DNA of 64,000 nucleotides from Rouxiella badensis. GTDB lineage: Bacteria > Pseudomonadota > Gammaproteobacteria > Enterobacterales > Enterobacteriaceae. Below are positions 29,838 through 39,333 of this stretch, one piece after another. The notes beneath the pieces are model-generated. The model had not been told where the DNA came from and did no database searches. It worked only from the letters and a program-made list of their open reading frames with translations. Position numbers and translations under genes: made by a program. The stretch covers positions 1 through 64,000 of the forward strand of contig NZ_MRWE01000007.1 of the NCBI RefSeq assembly GCF_002093665.1, in the 5' to 3' direction. Within the stretch, counting starts at the first letter, position 1. Each line of letters starts with the position of its first letter.

Positions 29838-30899
29838 TTATTTAGAAAGACCAAGACGCTCAGTCCAAGTACCCGCTTTAATAGTATTTACCCACTCGAA
29901 GTTATTCAGATACCATTGCACTGTCTTACGAATACCACTTTCGAAGGTCTCTTCCGGTTTCCAACCTAATTCACGGTCAATTTTTCCGGCATCGATGGCG
30001 TAACGCTTGTCGTGTCCAGGGCGGTCGGCAACCCAGGTAATCAAATCACGATAGTGTTTAATTCCTTCAGGTTTCTCTGGCACCAGTTCTTCAAGTAAAT
30101 CGCAAATAGTATTAACTACCTCAATATTCTGGCGCTCATTATGGCCACCGATATTGTAGGTTTCGCCGACTTCACCTTCAGTCACAACCTTGTGCAGTGC
30201 ACGGGCGTGATCTTCAACATACAACCAGTCACGAATCTGATCGCCTTTGCCATAGACCGGCAGAGGTTTACCCGCCAGGGCATTCAGGATGATCAACGGA
30301 ATCAGTTTCTCAGGGAAATGATAAGGGCCATAGTTGTTAGAACAGTTCGTCACCAGGGTAGGCAGGCCGTAGGTGCGTTTCCATGCTCTCACCAAATGGT
30401 CACTGGCGGCCTTGGACGCAGAATAAGGGCTACTAGGGGAATAGGGGGTTTCTTCGGTGAATAGGTCGTCCACGCCGTGTAAATCACCATACACTTCGTC
30501 GGTGGAAATATGGTGGAAGCGGAAGGCGGCCTTGGCTTCTTCAGTAAGAGATAACCAGTATTCACGCGCGGCTTCAAGCAGGGTATAGGTACCCACTACG
30601 TTGGTTTGAATGAATGCGCCAGGACCATCAATAGAACGGTCAACGTGGCTTTCTGCCGCGAGATGCATCACCGCGTCAGGTTTGAATTCAATGAATACTT
30701 TTTTCAACGCTACTGCGTCGCAAATGTCTACCTGGGCAAAGCTATAGCGCGAATCATTGCTTACTGGAGCCAGTGAAGCCAGATTACCCGCATAACTAAG
30801 GTTATCGATAACCAGCACTTCATCATTGGTGTGCTGAATAATGTGTCTAACGACGGCCGAACCAATAAAGCCGGCACCACCTGTTACGATAATTTTCAT
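29838..30899 (-). CDS. rmlB: dTDP-glucose 4,6-dehydratase
   Basis: 353 residues, extended SDR. NAD site [14 protein letters not shown] (6-19), [12 protein letters not shown] with the catalytic T-D-E triad, and [15 protein letters not shown] with Y-x-x-x-K. The product dTDP-4-oxo-6-deoxyglucose feeds RmlC/RmlD (rhamnose) and FdtA (3-amino sugar). It is 40 bases downstream of the preceding GT2 gene and starts the sugar-nucleotide block. Confidence 0.96.
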   Translation of the reverse strand: MKIIVTGGAGFIGSAVVRHIIQHTNDEVLVIDNLSYAGNLASLAPVSNDSRYSFAQVDICDAVALKKVFIEFKPDAVMHLAAESHVDRSIDGPGAFIQTNVVGTYTLLEAAREYWLSLTEEAKAAFRFHHISTDEVYGDLHGVDDLFTEETPYSPSSPYSASKAASDHLVRAWKRTYGLPTLVTNCSNNYGPYHFPEKLIPLIILNALAGKPLPVYGKGDQIRDWLYVEDHARALHKVVTEGEVGETYNIGGHNERQNIEVVNTICDLLEELVPEKPEGIKHYRDLITWVADRPGHDKRYAIDAGKIDRELGWKPEETFESGIRKTVQWYLNNFEWVNTIKAGTWTERLGLSK

Positions 30900-30939
30900 T
30901 GTATCCTCAACAAATAAGGTAGAAGCAACGGAGGAGTTG

Positions 30940-31848
30940 TTATTTCCAATAGCGTTTGTGCATACTCAATGCGCGGTTCCATCCGAATGGCAGGGTTTTG
31001 TAATTCTTCCCCAACTTATATCCGGCTATTTTCATTGCATTATTTATACATGCACGTGGGATATACATAACTCCGTGTTTGAGCAAAAAGCGCAGCTCAG
31101 AAAAAATAAATTTTTTACCTTCACCACCTGCACCGCCAAAATTTTGATGAATCCACCGTTCTTTACCGTGGAAAACACCAATATCAAAGTAACGCTTAAA
31201 TTCTTCAAGAGAAGTGTAATTATGAGAGTGACGAACCTGAGCTTCAGCCACATAGGCCACTTTATATCCTGCTAATACCGCCTTCCCGGCGAAATACATA
31301 TCTTCACTGAGAATAGTATTAGAGGGGAATCCTCCTAACTCTTTAAATGTTGATATTCTATAGGCAGCAAATGAATTAGAAATGAAAACTGTTTTCAGGC
31401 CGACGCGGGCTGCGTCTGCCTGAGTATAAACATAGTTTTGAGCGGTATAGTTAAAACTGCGTGCATGCTGAGAGATAGGGGTCGCGTCAACATGAGGTAA
31501 CTGGCGTCCATAGGCACAGGCAACTTTGGGATCTTCAAAGGCTGCAACCAGTTTTTGCAGGCTCCCCTCTTCCGGTATCGCATCCTGCGTTAGGAATATC
31601 ACTATGTCACAGTCGGCGGGAGCGCAGTCTACTGCAAGATTTCGCGTCCCACCGTGATTAAACTCTTGAGAACTTATCCCAATGACATTGAACCCGGCCT
31701 GTTCCGCTAAAGCAGCCGTACCGTCACGGCTGCCAGAATCGATAACCTGAACATAAAGATCTTCAGGTGCATACTTCTTAATGTTAGCTATCGACTCTTC
31801 CCATATTTTTCCACCGTTGTAAGTGGGTATAGCCAAGAAGTATTTCAT
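30940..31848 (-). CDS. Glycosyltransferase family 2, rhamnosyltransferase-like
   Basis: 302 residues. Of two adjacent ATGs, the second (31848) has AGGA at better spacing. [20 protein letters not shown], then [12 protein letters not shown] (35-46), [11 protein letters not shown] (62-72) and [12 protein letters not shown] (83-94). The F-N-H-G-G-T-R motif is typical of the WbbL/RfbF-type rhamnosyltransferases, which fits the adjacent rml genes. The C-terminal third, [19 protein letters not shown], is amphipathic, for membrane association. It is the second gene of the operon, after wza. Confidence 0.85.
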   Translation of the reverse strand: MKYFLAIPTYNGGKIWEESIANIKKYAPEDLYVQVIDSGSRDGTAALAEQAGFNVIGISSQEFNHGGTRNLAVDCAPADCDIVIFLTQDAIPEEGSLQKLVAAFEDPKVACAYGRQLPHVDATPISQHARSFNYTAQNYVYTQADAARVGLKTVFISNSFAAYRISTFKELGGFPSNTILSEDMYFAGKAVLAGYKVAYVAEAQVRHSHNYTSLEEFKRYFDIGVFHGKERWIHQNFGGAGGEGKKFIFSELRFLLKHGVMYIPRACINNAMKIAGYKLGKNYKTLPFGWNRALSMHKRYWK

Positions 31849-31937
31849 CATCTTTTCCTGGTTTAGCCAGAGATGAATAATTGCCCCCACGCAATAATTA
31901 CGTCATCGCTGACATATTGACGCGTGGGGACTCAGTC

Positions 31938-33083
31938 TTAATTCCAGTCACGGATATATTTTACTGTTTCAGTCAGGTTATTAACGCCGGTGATCGTTGG
32001 TACGATCTGGCTGATAACGCGGTTCCAGCGCACGATAGGCGCTGCAGTGACATAAACAATGTCGTAAGGCTGTAACTGGAAGTTGCTGCTAAGAACCATC
32101 GCCGACGCATCTTTTGCATTCAGCTGATAGATGTCGGCAATTTTTCCTTTATCTTGACCTGTTCCGTTGTGAATACCACGGATGACAAAGACACCGGAAG
32201 CATCAGCCATATCCTGAGCAATACCGTTAGCATTACCCAAGGCCTCGGCCAGGGTCATACCACTGCGGTCCATTTTAAGCGTGCTTTGCTGGCCAACTTC
32301 ACCCATGACGAAGACTTTGAGATCGTCATTGCGTGGCACGTAAAGAATATCGCCAGGGTAGAGCAGACGGTTTTGAGTCATGTCACCGTTTTGCATCAGC
32401 GCCTGGAGGGAAATACGTTCATCGTGGCCGTTATGAGTCAGCACCACATTGCGCCAGTCGGCATTGGCGGTCAAACCGCCGGCGGCGTTGATAGCATCGA
32501 CAACGGTCAACGGAATATTGGTAATTGACTGCTGACCTGACGTTGTCACTTCACCTGTTATATAGGCTCTCTGTGAGCGGAACGAGGCTACGCTAACGTC
32601 AACCTGTGGGCTTTCTACGAAAGCAGACAGACGTTTAGCAATCATGGTACGAACTTGATCAAGCGTGAGACCTGCAACGTGAACCTGGCCAATATAAGGA
32701 TAGAAAATATTACCGTCTGCACCGACCCAGTTACCCGTGTCACTGGCGCTACGGTATTGGCCTGCTGGCGTGGTTAATTCTGGGTGATCATAAATAGTTA
32801 TCATCAACACGTCACCGATCCCGATGTGGTACTGATAACTTTTTAAAAGAGTTGTTAATTGTGGATTAGGACGTGCAATTGCGGCAGGGGGCTGCATCTT
32901 ATTGACCAGATAGGGGGTCATTGGATAGATGTTGACCAGCTTGTCCAGGTCGTAATCGCTGTCTGGGACCTCGACGACATTTTTACTCCCGGTAATTAAG
33001 CCTTGCCCTGGTATAACTGTACAGCCGCCCAAAATACCCACAGCAAAGAATAGCGCAGAAAGTTTAAAAAGATTTTTGTGCAT
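31938..33083 (-). CDS. wza: Wza-type outer-membrane polysaccharide export lipoprotein
   Basis: 381 residues from ATG 33083; E. coli Wza has 379. A lipoprotein signal ends in LGGC with the lipidated cysteine at 21. Order: the poly-export domain ([20 protein letters not shown], then [21 protein letters not shown]), SLBB domains ([37 protein letters not shown]) and the C-terminal amphipathic helix near [18 protein letters not shown] that forms the outer-membrane pore. An in-frame extension of 32 residues upstream lacks any signal and is rejected. It is the first gene of the operon, about 170 bases after the ops element. Confidence 0.95.
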   Translation of the reverse strand: MHKNLFKLSALFFAVGILGGCTVIPGQGLITGSKNVVEVPDSDYDLDKLVNIYPMTPYLVNKMQPPAAIARPNPQLTTLLKSYQYHIGIGDVLMITIYDHPELTTPAGQYRSASDTGNWVGADGNIFYPYIGQVHVAGLTLDQVRTMIAKRLSAFVESPQVDVSVASFRSQRAYITGEVTTSGQQSITNIPLTVVDAINAAGGLTANADWRNVVLTHNGHDERISLQALMQNGDMTQNRLLYPGDILYVPRNDDLKVFVMGEVGQQSTLKMDRSGMTLAEALGNANGIAQDMADASGVFVIRGIHNGTGQDKGKIADIYQLNAKDASAMVLSSNFQLQPYDIVYVTAAPIVRWNRVISQIVPTITGVNNLTETVKYIRDWN

Positions 33084-33251
33084 AGGTTCCAGACCATCTC
33101 GTTTTTTAAGAGTTACTGTCTTTATCATCATCATCATCTTCGACGTTAAAGAGATAACAGACCCAGGCGGGGAATGCATCCTGCTTGCCGGAAAAGGTGT
33201 GTGAAATCTCGCATTACTTCTGAAGTGTTCAAGTGTTAACCGGGAAAGAGT

Positions 33252-33287
33252 ACGCTACCGCCCTTGGCTCGTAGCTACCAATACACT
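33252..33287 (-). promoter_or_regulatory. JUMPstart element with ops (RfaH recruitment)
   Basis: On the minus strand GGCGGTAGCGT (33262-33252) is an exact ops core. It is preceded by GGTAGCTACGAGCCAAG and AGTGTATT, which align with the E. coli JUMPstart consensus (GGTAGCTGTTAAGCCAGG upstream of ops). It is about 170 bases before wza. RfaH bound here would allow transcription through the 16.5-kb operon. Confidence 0.9.
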
Positions 33288-33887
33288 AAAAAAATAAGCA
33301 TATAATCTTGGTCCGCACTTCAGAGTACAGACAATAACAGCCCTTGCTCTCCAAATAAATTAGCTTCGCTAAATTATTTCGACAGCTTAGGAGGCTCTGC
33401 GCTGTCGTTTATATTATTATTCCGCCTTGCACTTGATGTTTTTACATCTATGGGCTACGCACAATCCTGTTGACCTAAACTGTCGCGAGGGCTTGACTCA
33501 CAGGGGTTTAGTTGTCAGTTTTTCTCACTTTCTCTGCTGAAATGAACTTCGTGGACAAATTCGCTTGAGCAAAACAAGGTTAACAAAACCATTCAAACTA
33601 TCTTCTGGAGAACCTGTTTTTCAGATAATGCCTATTATCTTCAGAGCCAACATTACAAAATAAAGTAGAGATTAAGACTGATTTTTTTATGCGCTTTTCC
33701 CGTTTTATCCGCATCAATGATTTAAATAAAGAGCATTATAAAAATCGCTTTAGCGGAGGTTTGGGTCAGAGTCGCATTGTTATTTGGCTTACAGCCTCCC
33801 AAAAGATTAAGGCTCGTTACGTTTTCATCAGGTCCGGTGAGGCAAGATCCTAGCTGTTATAGCGTATCTGGCGGTTAACAAGGGGCA

Positions 33888-33893
33888 ATTATA
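33888..33893 (-). promoter_or_regulatory. Candidate -10 element of the polysaccharide operon
   Basis: TATAAT on the minus strand, with no good -35 hexamer 16-18 bases upstream (ACAATG at 17), as expected of an activator-dependent promoter. The RcsAB-like palindrome is centred about 49 bases upstream. The leader to wza would be roughly 800 bases. Confidence 0.45.
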
Positions 33894-33932
33894 TCCTGTT
33901 GCTTTTTTTGCATTGTTTAAAAAAAACGCATC

Positions 33933-33946
33933 TAGGATTAATCCTA
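33933..33946. promoter_or_regulatory. Candidate RcsAB box
   Basis: TAGGATTAATCCTA, a perfect 14-bp palindrome matching the RcsAB consensus TAAGAATATTCCTA at 11 of 14 positions. It lies about 850 bases upstream of wza, on the far side of the JUMPstart element and just before a TATAAT, as in colanic-acid type operons. Confidence 0.6.
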
Positions 33947-34517
33947 TGCTAGCATCATAGCAATTTGAAACAAGAGCGGCCAGAGCAAATTTTGGCGAAA
34001 CGTCATATTTTTCAAGGTTTATTGCTTGCATTTTTTTGACGCTCTGCGTTTGAAACAACGATAAGTATATATAATACGATTGTTCCAGATTCGCAACACC
34101 TTAGTGAGTTCCTGACAGAGGTTTTTTTAATAATCTTGTCAAAAGTTTGTATAAAACTTGCCGTTCTATAACAGTTTCTTATGGTAGAAGAGGGGCCTGC
34201 GCGGCTTGGTGGGGCACAATAATTACCTGAAGTAACTATAAGGTCTGTTTTTACCGCCAAATTTATAGACAATCGGTCAAAAATTAATTCTGACGTTACT
34301 CTTTTTGAACAGCTGCTTTTAATTTATACGCAATTTGACTTTGTTTAAGCCTGATACCTTTTCGCCTCCTTGGGAAATAGTAGGGATAAAATACAAAAAG
34401 CGTTTTCTTTGGCGAGTCAAAACTTGAAAACGTTAAGATATGTGACGAGGCGTAAATAGAGGCATTATTCCCCACCTCTCGTTATATGCTCGGATTGTTA
34501 AAATAATATTTCGGTGG

Positions 34518-35456
34518 TTAATTTCGCGGCCGTCGTGTGCCACTGAGTTCTGGCATTACTGTGCGAATTAATTCCAGAAACTTTAGAAGTCGAGCGGGAT
34601 AATAGCTGGCGTAAGGATAAACCAGGTACACGGGTAAGGGTTTAGCGTGCCAATCGGGCAAAATATGTACCAGGGTTCCGTCAACGATATTTTCGCTCAC
34701 AACCCAAGCGGATACTATTGCTGCCCCCAGCCCGGTTTCTGCCGCCTTACGCGCGGCATACAAACTGTCGGTGCTTAATTTGGGTTTAATCTCAAAGCTG
34801 GCGCTTCTCCCACTTTCCCCATGACTTAACGTCACTTCGTTACGGTAAAAGGTACTTACCGCTATCCAGGGCAATCGGGCAAGACTGTCTATTTGCTTGA
34901 TAGGAGAGTAACCCGCGAGAAGCGACGGTGAGGCAACGACGATTCTCGGCACCTCGGCGAGCAAGACCGCGACCATCGAGGGATCGGTTATCTCCCCAAC
35001 TTGAATCATGCAGTCGATGTGTTCGGCGATAAAGTCAGGGGTACGGTCATTCAGCATCCAGTCAACGGACATATTGCCGTAGCGCTGCAGATATTCAGTC
35101 AACGGGGCGATCAGCTGGTCTTGTCCGAAGGCGTGCGGTGCACGGACGCGCAAAATGCCCTCTGGTTCTTCGCCATCGCCTCGGAGGTCGTCCTCGAGTG
35201 CACTCCACTGCTCAATGAGCAACTTGGCATGGCGATAACAGCGTTGTCCGTCATCGGTCAATTTCATCGCATGCGTGGTGCGCAGTATCAGTTTTGCCCC
35301 AAGCATACGCTCCAGCGCCTGCAACCGCCTGCTGACGGTGGGTTGGCTGGTTTGCATTTGTTGTGCAGCCGCCGAGAGGCTGCCGCTTTCCACGATACGT
35401 ATAAAGGTACGCATCAGGTCTATGCGGTCGATACCGCCTGAGGAAGTTTTGCTCAT
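34518..35456 (-). CDS. LysR-family transcriptional regulator
   Basis: 312 residues. The HTH spans DLMRTFIRIVESGSLSAAAQ and QMQTSQPTVSRRLQALERML (about 13-55). The effector domain carries LRVRAPHAFGQDQLIAPL and the C-terminal LPWIAVSTFY and GLGAAIVSAWVV segments of the CrgA/YafC-like group. It is divergent from the MFS exporter at 35618, its likely target. ATAC-N7-GTAT (35455-35469) has the T-N11-A LysR-box form but overlaps its start codon, and so is uncertain. Confidence 0.85.
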   Translation of the reverse strand: MSKTSSGGIDRIDLMRTFIRIVESGSLSAAAQQMQTSQPTVSRRLQALERMLGAKLILRTTHAMKLTDDGQRCYRHAKLLIEQWSALEDDLRGDGEEPEGILRVRAPHAFGQDQLIAPLTEYLQRYGNMSVDWMLNDRTPDFIAEHIDCMIQVGEITDPSMVAVLLAEVPRIVVASPSLLAGYSPIKQIDSLARLPWIAVSTFYRNEVTLSHGESGRSASFEIKPKLSTDSLYAARKAAETGLGAAIVSAWVVSENIVDGTLVHILPDWHAKPLPVYLVYPYASYYPARLLKFLELIRTVMPELSGTRRPRN

Positions 35457-35617
35457 ACGTATTATGTATAACAGTTTTACCTTTTAGATGACTACCACTT
35501 ATTGGTGACATACATAAAAATGCACACATCGGATAGCAGCCAGAGCGACCACGCACAGTATCGCCAGTCAGCGATACTTAACCTTTCGGCAAAAAGAAAG
35601 TCACCGGGGATACCACT

Positions 35618-36829
35618 ATGTCAGAATTAGAAACAACACAGAATATTGCACCCGTGGAAGAGCCCGCGCTTCCCGGTAAAATGGTGTTTACGCTCGCCGC
35701 AGGCACCGGGCTGAGCGTTGCCTCTATTTATTACAGTCAGCCTATGCTCGGTATTATCGGGCCTTCTCTTGGCGCAAACCTCACGCAAACGGGGCTTATT
35801 CCCACGCTCACTCAAATTGGTTATGCGTTAGGAATTTTGTTTCTTATCCCGTTGGGTGACCGTTTTGACCGCCGCACGATTATCTTGCTGAAAAGTGTGT
35901 TACTGACGTTGTCACTGCTGCTGTGTGGTTTCGCGCCCGGAATTCACGGCGTGCTCCTCACCAGTCTATTAATCGGTGCAACGGCGACCCTGGCGCAGGA
36001 TATCGTTCCCGCCTCGGCGGCGCTTTCCCCGGCGGCACAGCGGGGTAAGACGGTGGGCACCGTAATGACCGGTCTGCTGGTCGGGATCCTGCTTTCTCGC
36101 GTGGTCAGCGGCGTCGTGGCCGAGTACTTCGGCTGGCGTGCGATGTATCAGTTGGCGGCGGTGAGCGTGGCGCTGGTGGGACTGGCGCTGTGGCGGGTGT
36201 TGCCACGATTTACGCCCGGCACTGAGCTGAGTTATCCGCAGCTGCTGCTCTCCATGCGTCACCTCTGGCTGCACTACAAAACGCTACGCCGCGCTGCGCT
36301 GTCGCAGGGCCTACTGTCGGTGGCCTTCAGCGCTTTCTGGTCAACGCTGGCGATTATGCTGAACGAGACCTACCATTTGGGCAGCGGCGTGGCAGGGGCG
36401 TTTGGCCTCGCGGGTGCCGCAGGCGCACTTGCCGCACCCTTGGCGGGTAAACTGGCTGACAAGCAAGGGCCTGCCCTGGTGACGCAGATAGGTTCGGCGC
36501 TGGTGATGGTGTCATTTGCCGCCATGTTCCTGCTGCCGTTGCTGTCGCCGCATGCGCAGATAGCGCTGATTGTTCTGAGCGCAATTGGATTTGATTTGGG
36601 CGTGCAGGCTACGCTGGTGTCACATCAGTCCTTGGTATATGGCCTGGATCCTGCGGCCCGTGGACGCCTGAATGCACTGCTGTTTACGGTGGTGTTCATC
36701 GGCATGGCCGTCGGATCGGCACTCGGTAGCAAAGCCCTGGAGCTAGGGGGATGGCAGGGCGTTATCGCGCTTGCGACCCTCGCCGGTGCGGGAAGCCTGA
36801 TCGTGCGAATTATGAGCCGAAAAATCTAA
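35618..36829 (+). CDS. MFS transporter, DHA1 family
   Basis: 403 residues, 12 hydrophobic segments. SIYYSQPMLGIIGPSLGANLTQTGLIPTL is typical of the YnfM/AraJ-like exporters. The motif A region after TM2 is IPLGDRFDRRTIIL, and there is a GVVAEYFGWRAMY motif after TM5. CACCGGGGATACCACT precedes the ATG; a Shine-Dalgarno GGGG is present. It is divergent from the LysR gene. Substrate unknown. Confidence 0.85.
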   Translation: MSELETTQNIAPVEEPALPGKMVFTLAAGTGLSVASIYYSQPMLGIIGPSLGANLTQTGLIPTLTQIGYALGILFLIPLGDRFDRRTIILLKSVLLTLSLLLCGFAPGIHGVLLTSLLIGATATLAQDIVPASAALSPAAQRGKTVGTVMTGLLVGILLSRVVSGVVAEYFGWRAMYQLAAVSVALVGLALWRVLPRFTPGTELSYPQLLLSMRHLWLHYKTLRRAALSQGLLSVAFSAFWSTLAIMLNETYHLGSGVAGAFGLAGAAGALAAPLAGKLADKQGPALVTQIGSALVMVSFAAMFLLPLLSPHAQIALIVLSAIGFDLGVQATLVSHQSLVYGLDPAARGRLNALLFTVVFIGMAVGSALGSKALELGGWQGVIALATLAGAGSLIVRIMSRKI

Positions 36830-36972
36830 ACTTTCGCCGTCTCGCACGATAAAGCAGCAGTGTTTCTCATAACAGCACAGGGAGATCATCTGCCCACTGG
36901 TTCAAATTGCTTTAAAAGTGTAGCCTGTGGGCAAGGTGCTAACACCACGGTGTTTAAGAAGAGGAAAAGACA

Positions 36973-37518
36973 ATGACTATTGAATACGCAATCGTAGCGG
37001 GCGGCTGTTTCTGGTGTACGGAAGCTGTGTTTAAAGATGTGATCGGCGTTGAGACCGTTGAAAGCGGCTATATTGGCGGCACGACGGAGAACCCGACCTA
37101 CGAACAAGTATGTACTGGCGAAACCGGCCATGCTGAAGCAATCCGCATCGGTTTTAACCCAGACCAGCTGAAATACGGCGATTTGCTGGACATCAGCTTT
37201 GCGACTCACGACCCTACCCAGCTCAACCGTCAGGGTAACGACATCGGCACCCAGTATCGTTCAGCTATTTTCCCGCTGAACGACGAGCAGAAAGCCGAAG
37301 CCGAAGCGGCTATCGCCCGTGCGCAGGAAAGCAATACCGATCCGGTGGTGACTGTAATCGAGCCGATCGCGCCTTGGTATCCAGCAGAGAACTATCACCA
37401 GGATTACTGGGATGGTGCAGGCCAGCGCAACGGTTACTGCATGGCGGTTATCCCGCCTAAGCTGCAAAAGCTGCGTAAAAGCTTTGCTAACCGCACTAAG
37501 TCCCTGCAAGACAAGTAA
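36973..37518 (+). CDS. msrA: Peptide-methionine (S)-S-oxide reductase MsrA
   Basis: 181 residues. [11 protein letters not shown] (10-20) holds the catalytic Cys12, then a [26 protein letters not shown] stretch and [21 protein letters not shown], all MsrA hallmarks. It reduces methionine-S-sulfoxide using thioredoxin. The length is that of the short MsrA form (no N-terminal extension as in the 212-residue E. coli MsrA). AGAGGAAAAG precedes the start. It is a single-gene unit with its own terminator. Confidence 0.95.
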   Translation: MTIEYAIVAGGCFWCTEAVFKDVIGVETVESGYIGGTTENPTYEQVCTGETGHAEAIRIGFNPDQLKYGDLLDISFATHDPTQLNRQGNDIGTQYRSAIFPLNDEQKAEAEAAIARAQESNTDPVVTVIEPIAPWYPAENYHQDYWDGAGQRNGYCMAVIPPKLQKLRKSFANRTKSLQDK

Positions 37519-37538
37519 GCCTTAAGGCTGCTGCCAAG

Positions 37539-37570
37539 ACAGCGCAAACTCAGACAGTTTGCGCTGTTTT
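37539..37570. terminator. Terminator of msrA (convergent region)
   Basis: ACAGCGCAAACT with its complement (37539-37550, 37556-37567) makes a 12-bp stem, loop CAGAC, followed by four T. It also faces the end of the SDR gene at 37596. Confidence 0.88.
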
Positions 37571-37595
37571 ATTCTCTGATACCGCGACTTCGGAC

Positions 37596-38327
37596 CTATC
37601 CTCCCAGACTTAACCCACCGTCACACACGATATTCTGCCCGGTAATAAAGGTATTTCTCACCAAAAAAGCAATCGCTTCGGCGACGTCCTGTGCGCTGCC
37701 GACTCTCCGAACAGGGGTCTTTTGAGCATATTCAGCAAACAGGCCGCTCTTCTGGTGGTCATCCAAAAAGTCCCACCAGGGGGTATCAATCACTCCCGGA
37801 GACACCGCATTGACTCTTCGTGGGCAGATTTCGGCCGCCAGCGTTGGAACCCATCCGGCAATCGCTGCATTGGCTGCACCTATCCCACTGGTACCCGGCA
37901 TCGCCGTCAGAGCCGTGATGGCGCTTAGGAAGGTGATACTGCCGGTGGCGCTTAAAGTGGGCAGCGCTGCCTGTGCACAGTTGAAATGTGGAAAAACCTT
38001 TTCTTCAAATCCCTGACGCACTTCATCAACGCTGAGGCTGGCGAAGGCGCCCACGCCCTTACCGCTGCCCAGCGCCAGAATCAAGTGATCGAGCGGCCCT
38101 AGGTCGGCAAAAACGTCGGGGAGTTGAGAATGAGCCGTGGCATCGACAACAACCGTATCCAGCGGGTAAGGCGCATCGCGTTGAGCCCGATACAGTTTTT
38201 CGGCATCGCGCCCTGCGATAGTGACACGGTAGCCCTGCATCGCCAGTAAATTTGCCGTTGCCAGACCAATACCTGATGAACCGCCAATAACCAAAACATG
38301 TTGCGTCGTCATAATAAAATTATCCAT
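37596..38327 (-). CDS. SDR-fold protein with degenerate catalytic motif
   Basis: 243 residues (238 from a second ATG at 38312, which is about equally likely). The Rossmann nucleotide motif GGSSGIGLA and LILALGSGKG are recognisable, and the serine of ITFLSAITALTA is present. The usual Y-x-x-x-K is replaced: the aligned segment reads SGIGAANAAIAGW, so both Tyr and Lys are missing (I and N there). The C-terminal NTFITGQNIVCDGGLSL is standard. It may bind NAD(P) without SDR catalysis, or act by another mechanism. It is divergent from the XRE-type regulator at 38470. Confidence 0.8.
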   Translation of the reverse strand: MDNFIMTTQHVLVIGGSSGIGLATANLLAMQGYRVTIAGRDAEKLYRAQRDAPYPLDTVVVDATAHSQLPDVFADLGPLDHLILALGSGKGVGAFASLSVDEVRQGFEEKVFPHFNCAQAALPTLSATGSITFLSAITALTAMPGTSGIGAANAAIAGWVPTLAAEICPRRVNAVSPGVIDTPWWDFLDDHQKSGLFAEYAQKTPVRRVGSAQDVAEAIAFLVRNTFITGQNIVCDGGLSLGG

Positions 38328-38469
38328 AGTGATGAGAGTAAAAGGACTCGTGCCGAAAGGCGTTATCCAATCGGCGCCCGCAGCGCTATCCTTGCGTGTT
38401 TAAAGAACCCTAAACAGTCTTCGGTTTATCATGGTATTCGCGACTACCTGTCTGCATAAGGAGAAGGTC

Positions 38470-39333
38470 ATGAGCGCAAGAAATTTCAGGGAGTTGGGCA
38501 ATTTTCTTCGCGCTCGCCGCGAATCGCTGCTGCCGCAGGACGTCGGCCTGCCCTTGGGGGAACGACGGCGCACGCCTGGCTTGCGCCGTGAAGAGGTTGC
38601 ACAGTTGGCAAAAGTTGGCACGGCCTGGTACACCTGGCTTGAACAGGGGCGTGAAGTGAAGGCTTCAGCAGGCGTACTCCTGACTCTGGCCGATGCGCTG
38701 CGTATGACGGAGACCGAGTGTGCCCATCTGTTTGCGTTGAGCGGCAGGATGATGCCCCAGCGCTTGCCTGTGAACGAGCCACCGCTTGAGGCGGCGCTCC
38801 AGCGGATGCTTGATGATCTGAGCTTTCAGCCCGCGTACATTACGAATAAACGTTGGGATATTGTCGGCTGGAATAATGCGGCCTGTGCAGTTTTTGGCGA
38901 TTATTCCCTGCTTGAGGGCGATGACCGAAATCTGCTGTCGATGCTGTTTGCCAATCAGGCACACCGGGAGTTATTGGTGGACTGGGCTGAGATAGCCCCC
39001 GCCGCGCTGGCAATTTTTCGCGCCGAAACGGCACACTGCGTCAACGAGGCGCATTTTGCGACGCTTATCGACAGATTGAATGTGAAAAGCGAGACCTTTA
39101 GGCAGCTGTGGGCGCGGCAAGAGGTATTGTCACAGCTGACCAACATCAAGCGTATTCATCACCCCATTGCCGATGCGATGTCGTTTGAATACCACAGTTT
39201 TCTCCTGTCCGACGGGTCCGCTCGCAGACTCACGGTCTATTCGCCCCAGGAAGTCAGTCGAGACAAACTGCAGGCGTTATTGCCGGTGCAGCGGCTCAAC
39301 AATATCATGCGCCTCGAGAAGGAACATAAATGA
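38470..39333 (+). CDS. XRE-type regulator with MmyB-like ligand domain
   Basis: 287 residues from ATG 38470, which has an AAGGAGAAGG site; a start 39 bases upstream is in frame but not supported. The HTH is LGNFLRARRESLLP, then RRTPGLRREEVAQLAKVGTAWYTWLEQGR. The C-terminal half matches the MmyB-like regulator ligand-binding domain (RWDIVGWNNAACAVFGDY). This family often regulates the adjacent divergent SDR. Its stop overlaps the start of the AraC gene by four bases. Confidence 0.82.
   Translation: MSARNFRELGNFLRARRESLLPQDVGLPLGERRRTPGLRREEVAQLAKVGTAWYTWLEQGREVKASAGVLLTLADALRMTETECAHLFALSGRMMPQRLPVNEPPLEAALQRMLDDLSFQPAYITNKRWDIVGWNNAACAVFGDYSLLEGDDRNLLSMLFANQAHRELLVDWAEIAPAALAIFRAETAHCVNEAHFATLIDRLNVKSETFRQLWARQEVLSQLTNIKRIHHPIADAMSFEYHSFLLSDGSARRLTVYSPQEVSRDKLQALLPVQRLNNIMRLEKEHK

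Larger units (their letters stand above)
33084..34517 (-). other. 1.4-kb AT-rich leader and regulatory region of the exopolysaccharide operon
   Basis: No convincing gene. It holds JUMPstart/ops, a TATAAT with an RcsAB-like box, and a stem CGACAGC/GCTGTCG (33380-33386 with 33401-33407, 14-base loop) ahead of ops. Poly-A and poly-T runs are frequent, which would suit H-NS silencing. Two minus-strand open frames (33828-34058, 34012-34272) have no ribosome site or family signature. Confidence 0.6.

Noticed and set aside
33828-34058. 76-residue minus-strand frame in the wza leader
   Set aside because: No ribosome site, biased composition, and it overlaps the -10 and RcsAB-like sequences.
34012-34272. 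86-residue minus-strand frame in the wza leader
   Set aside because: No start signal or recognisable domain; AT-rich intergenic sequence.
35455-35469. LysR-box ATAC-N7-GTAT as an operator
   Set aside because: It overlaps the regulator's own start codon, so not listed as a feature; too weak without other support.
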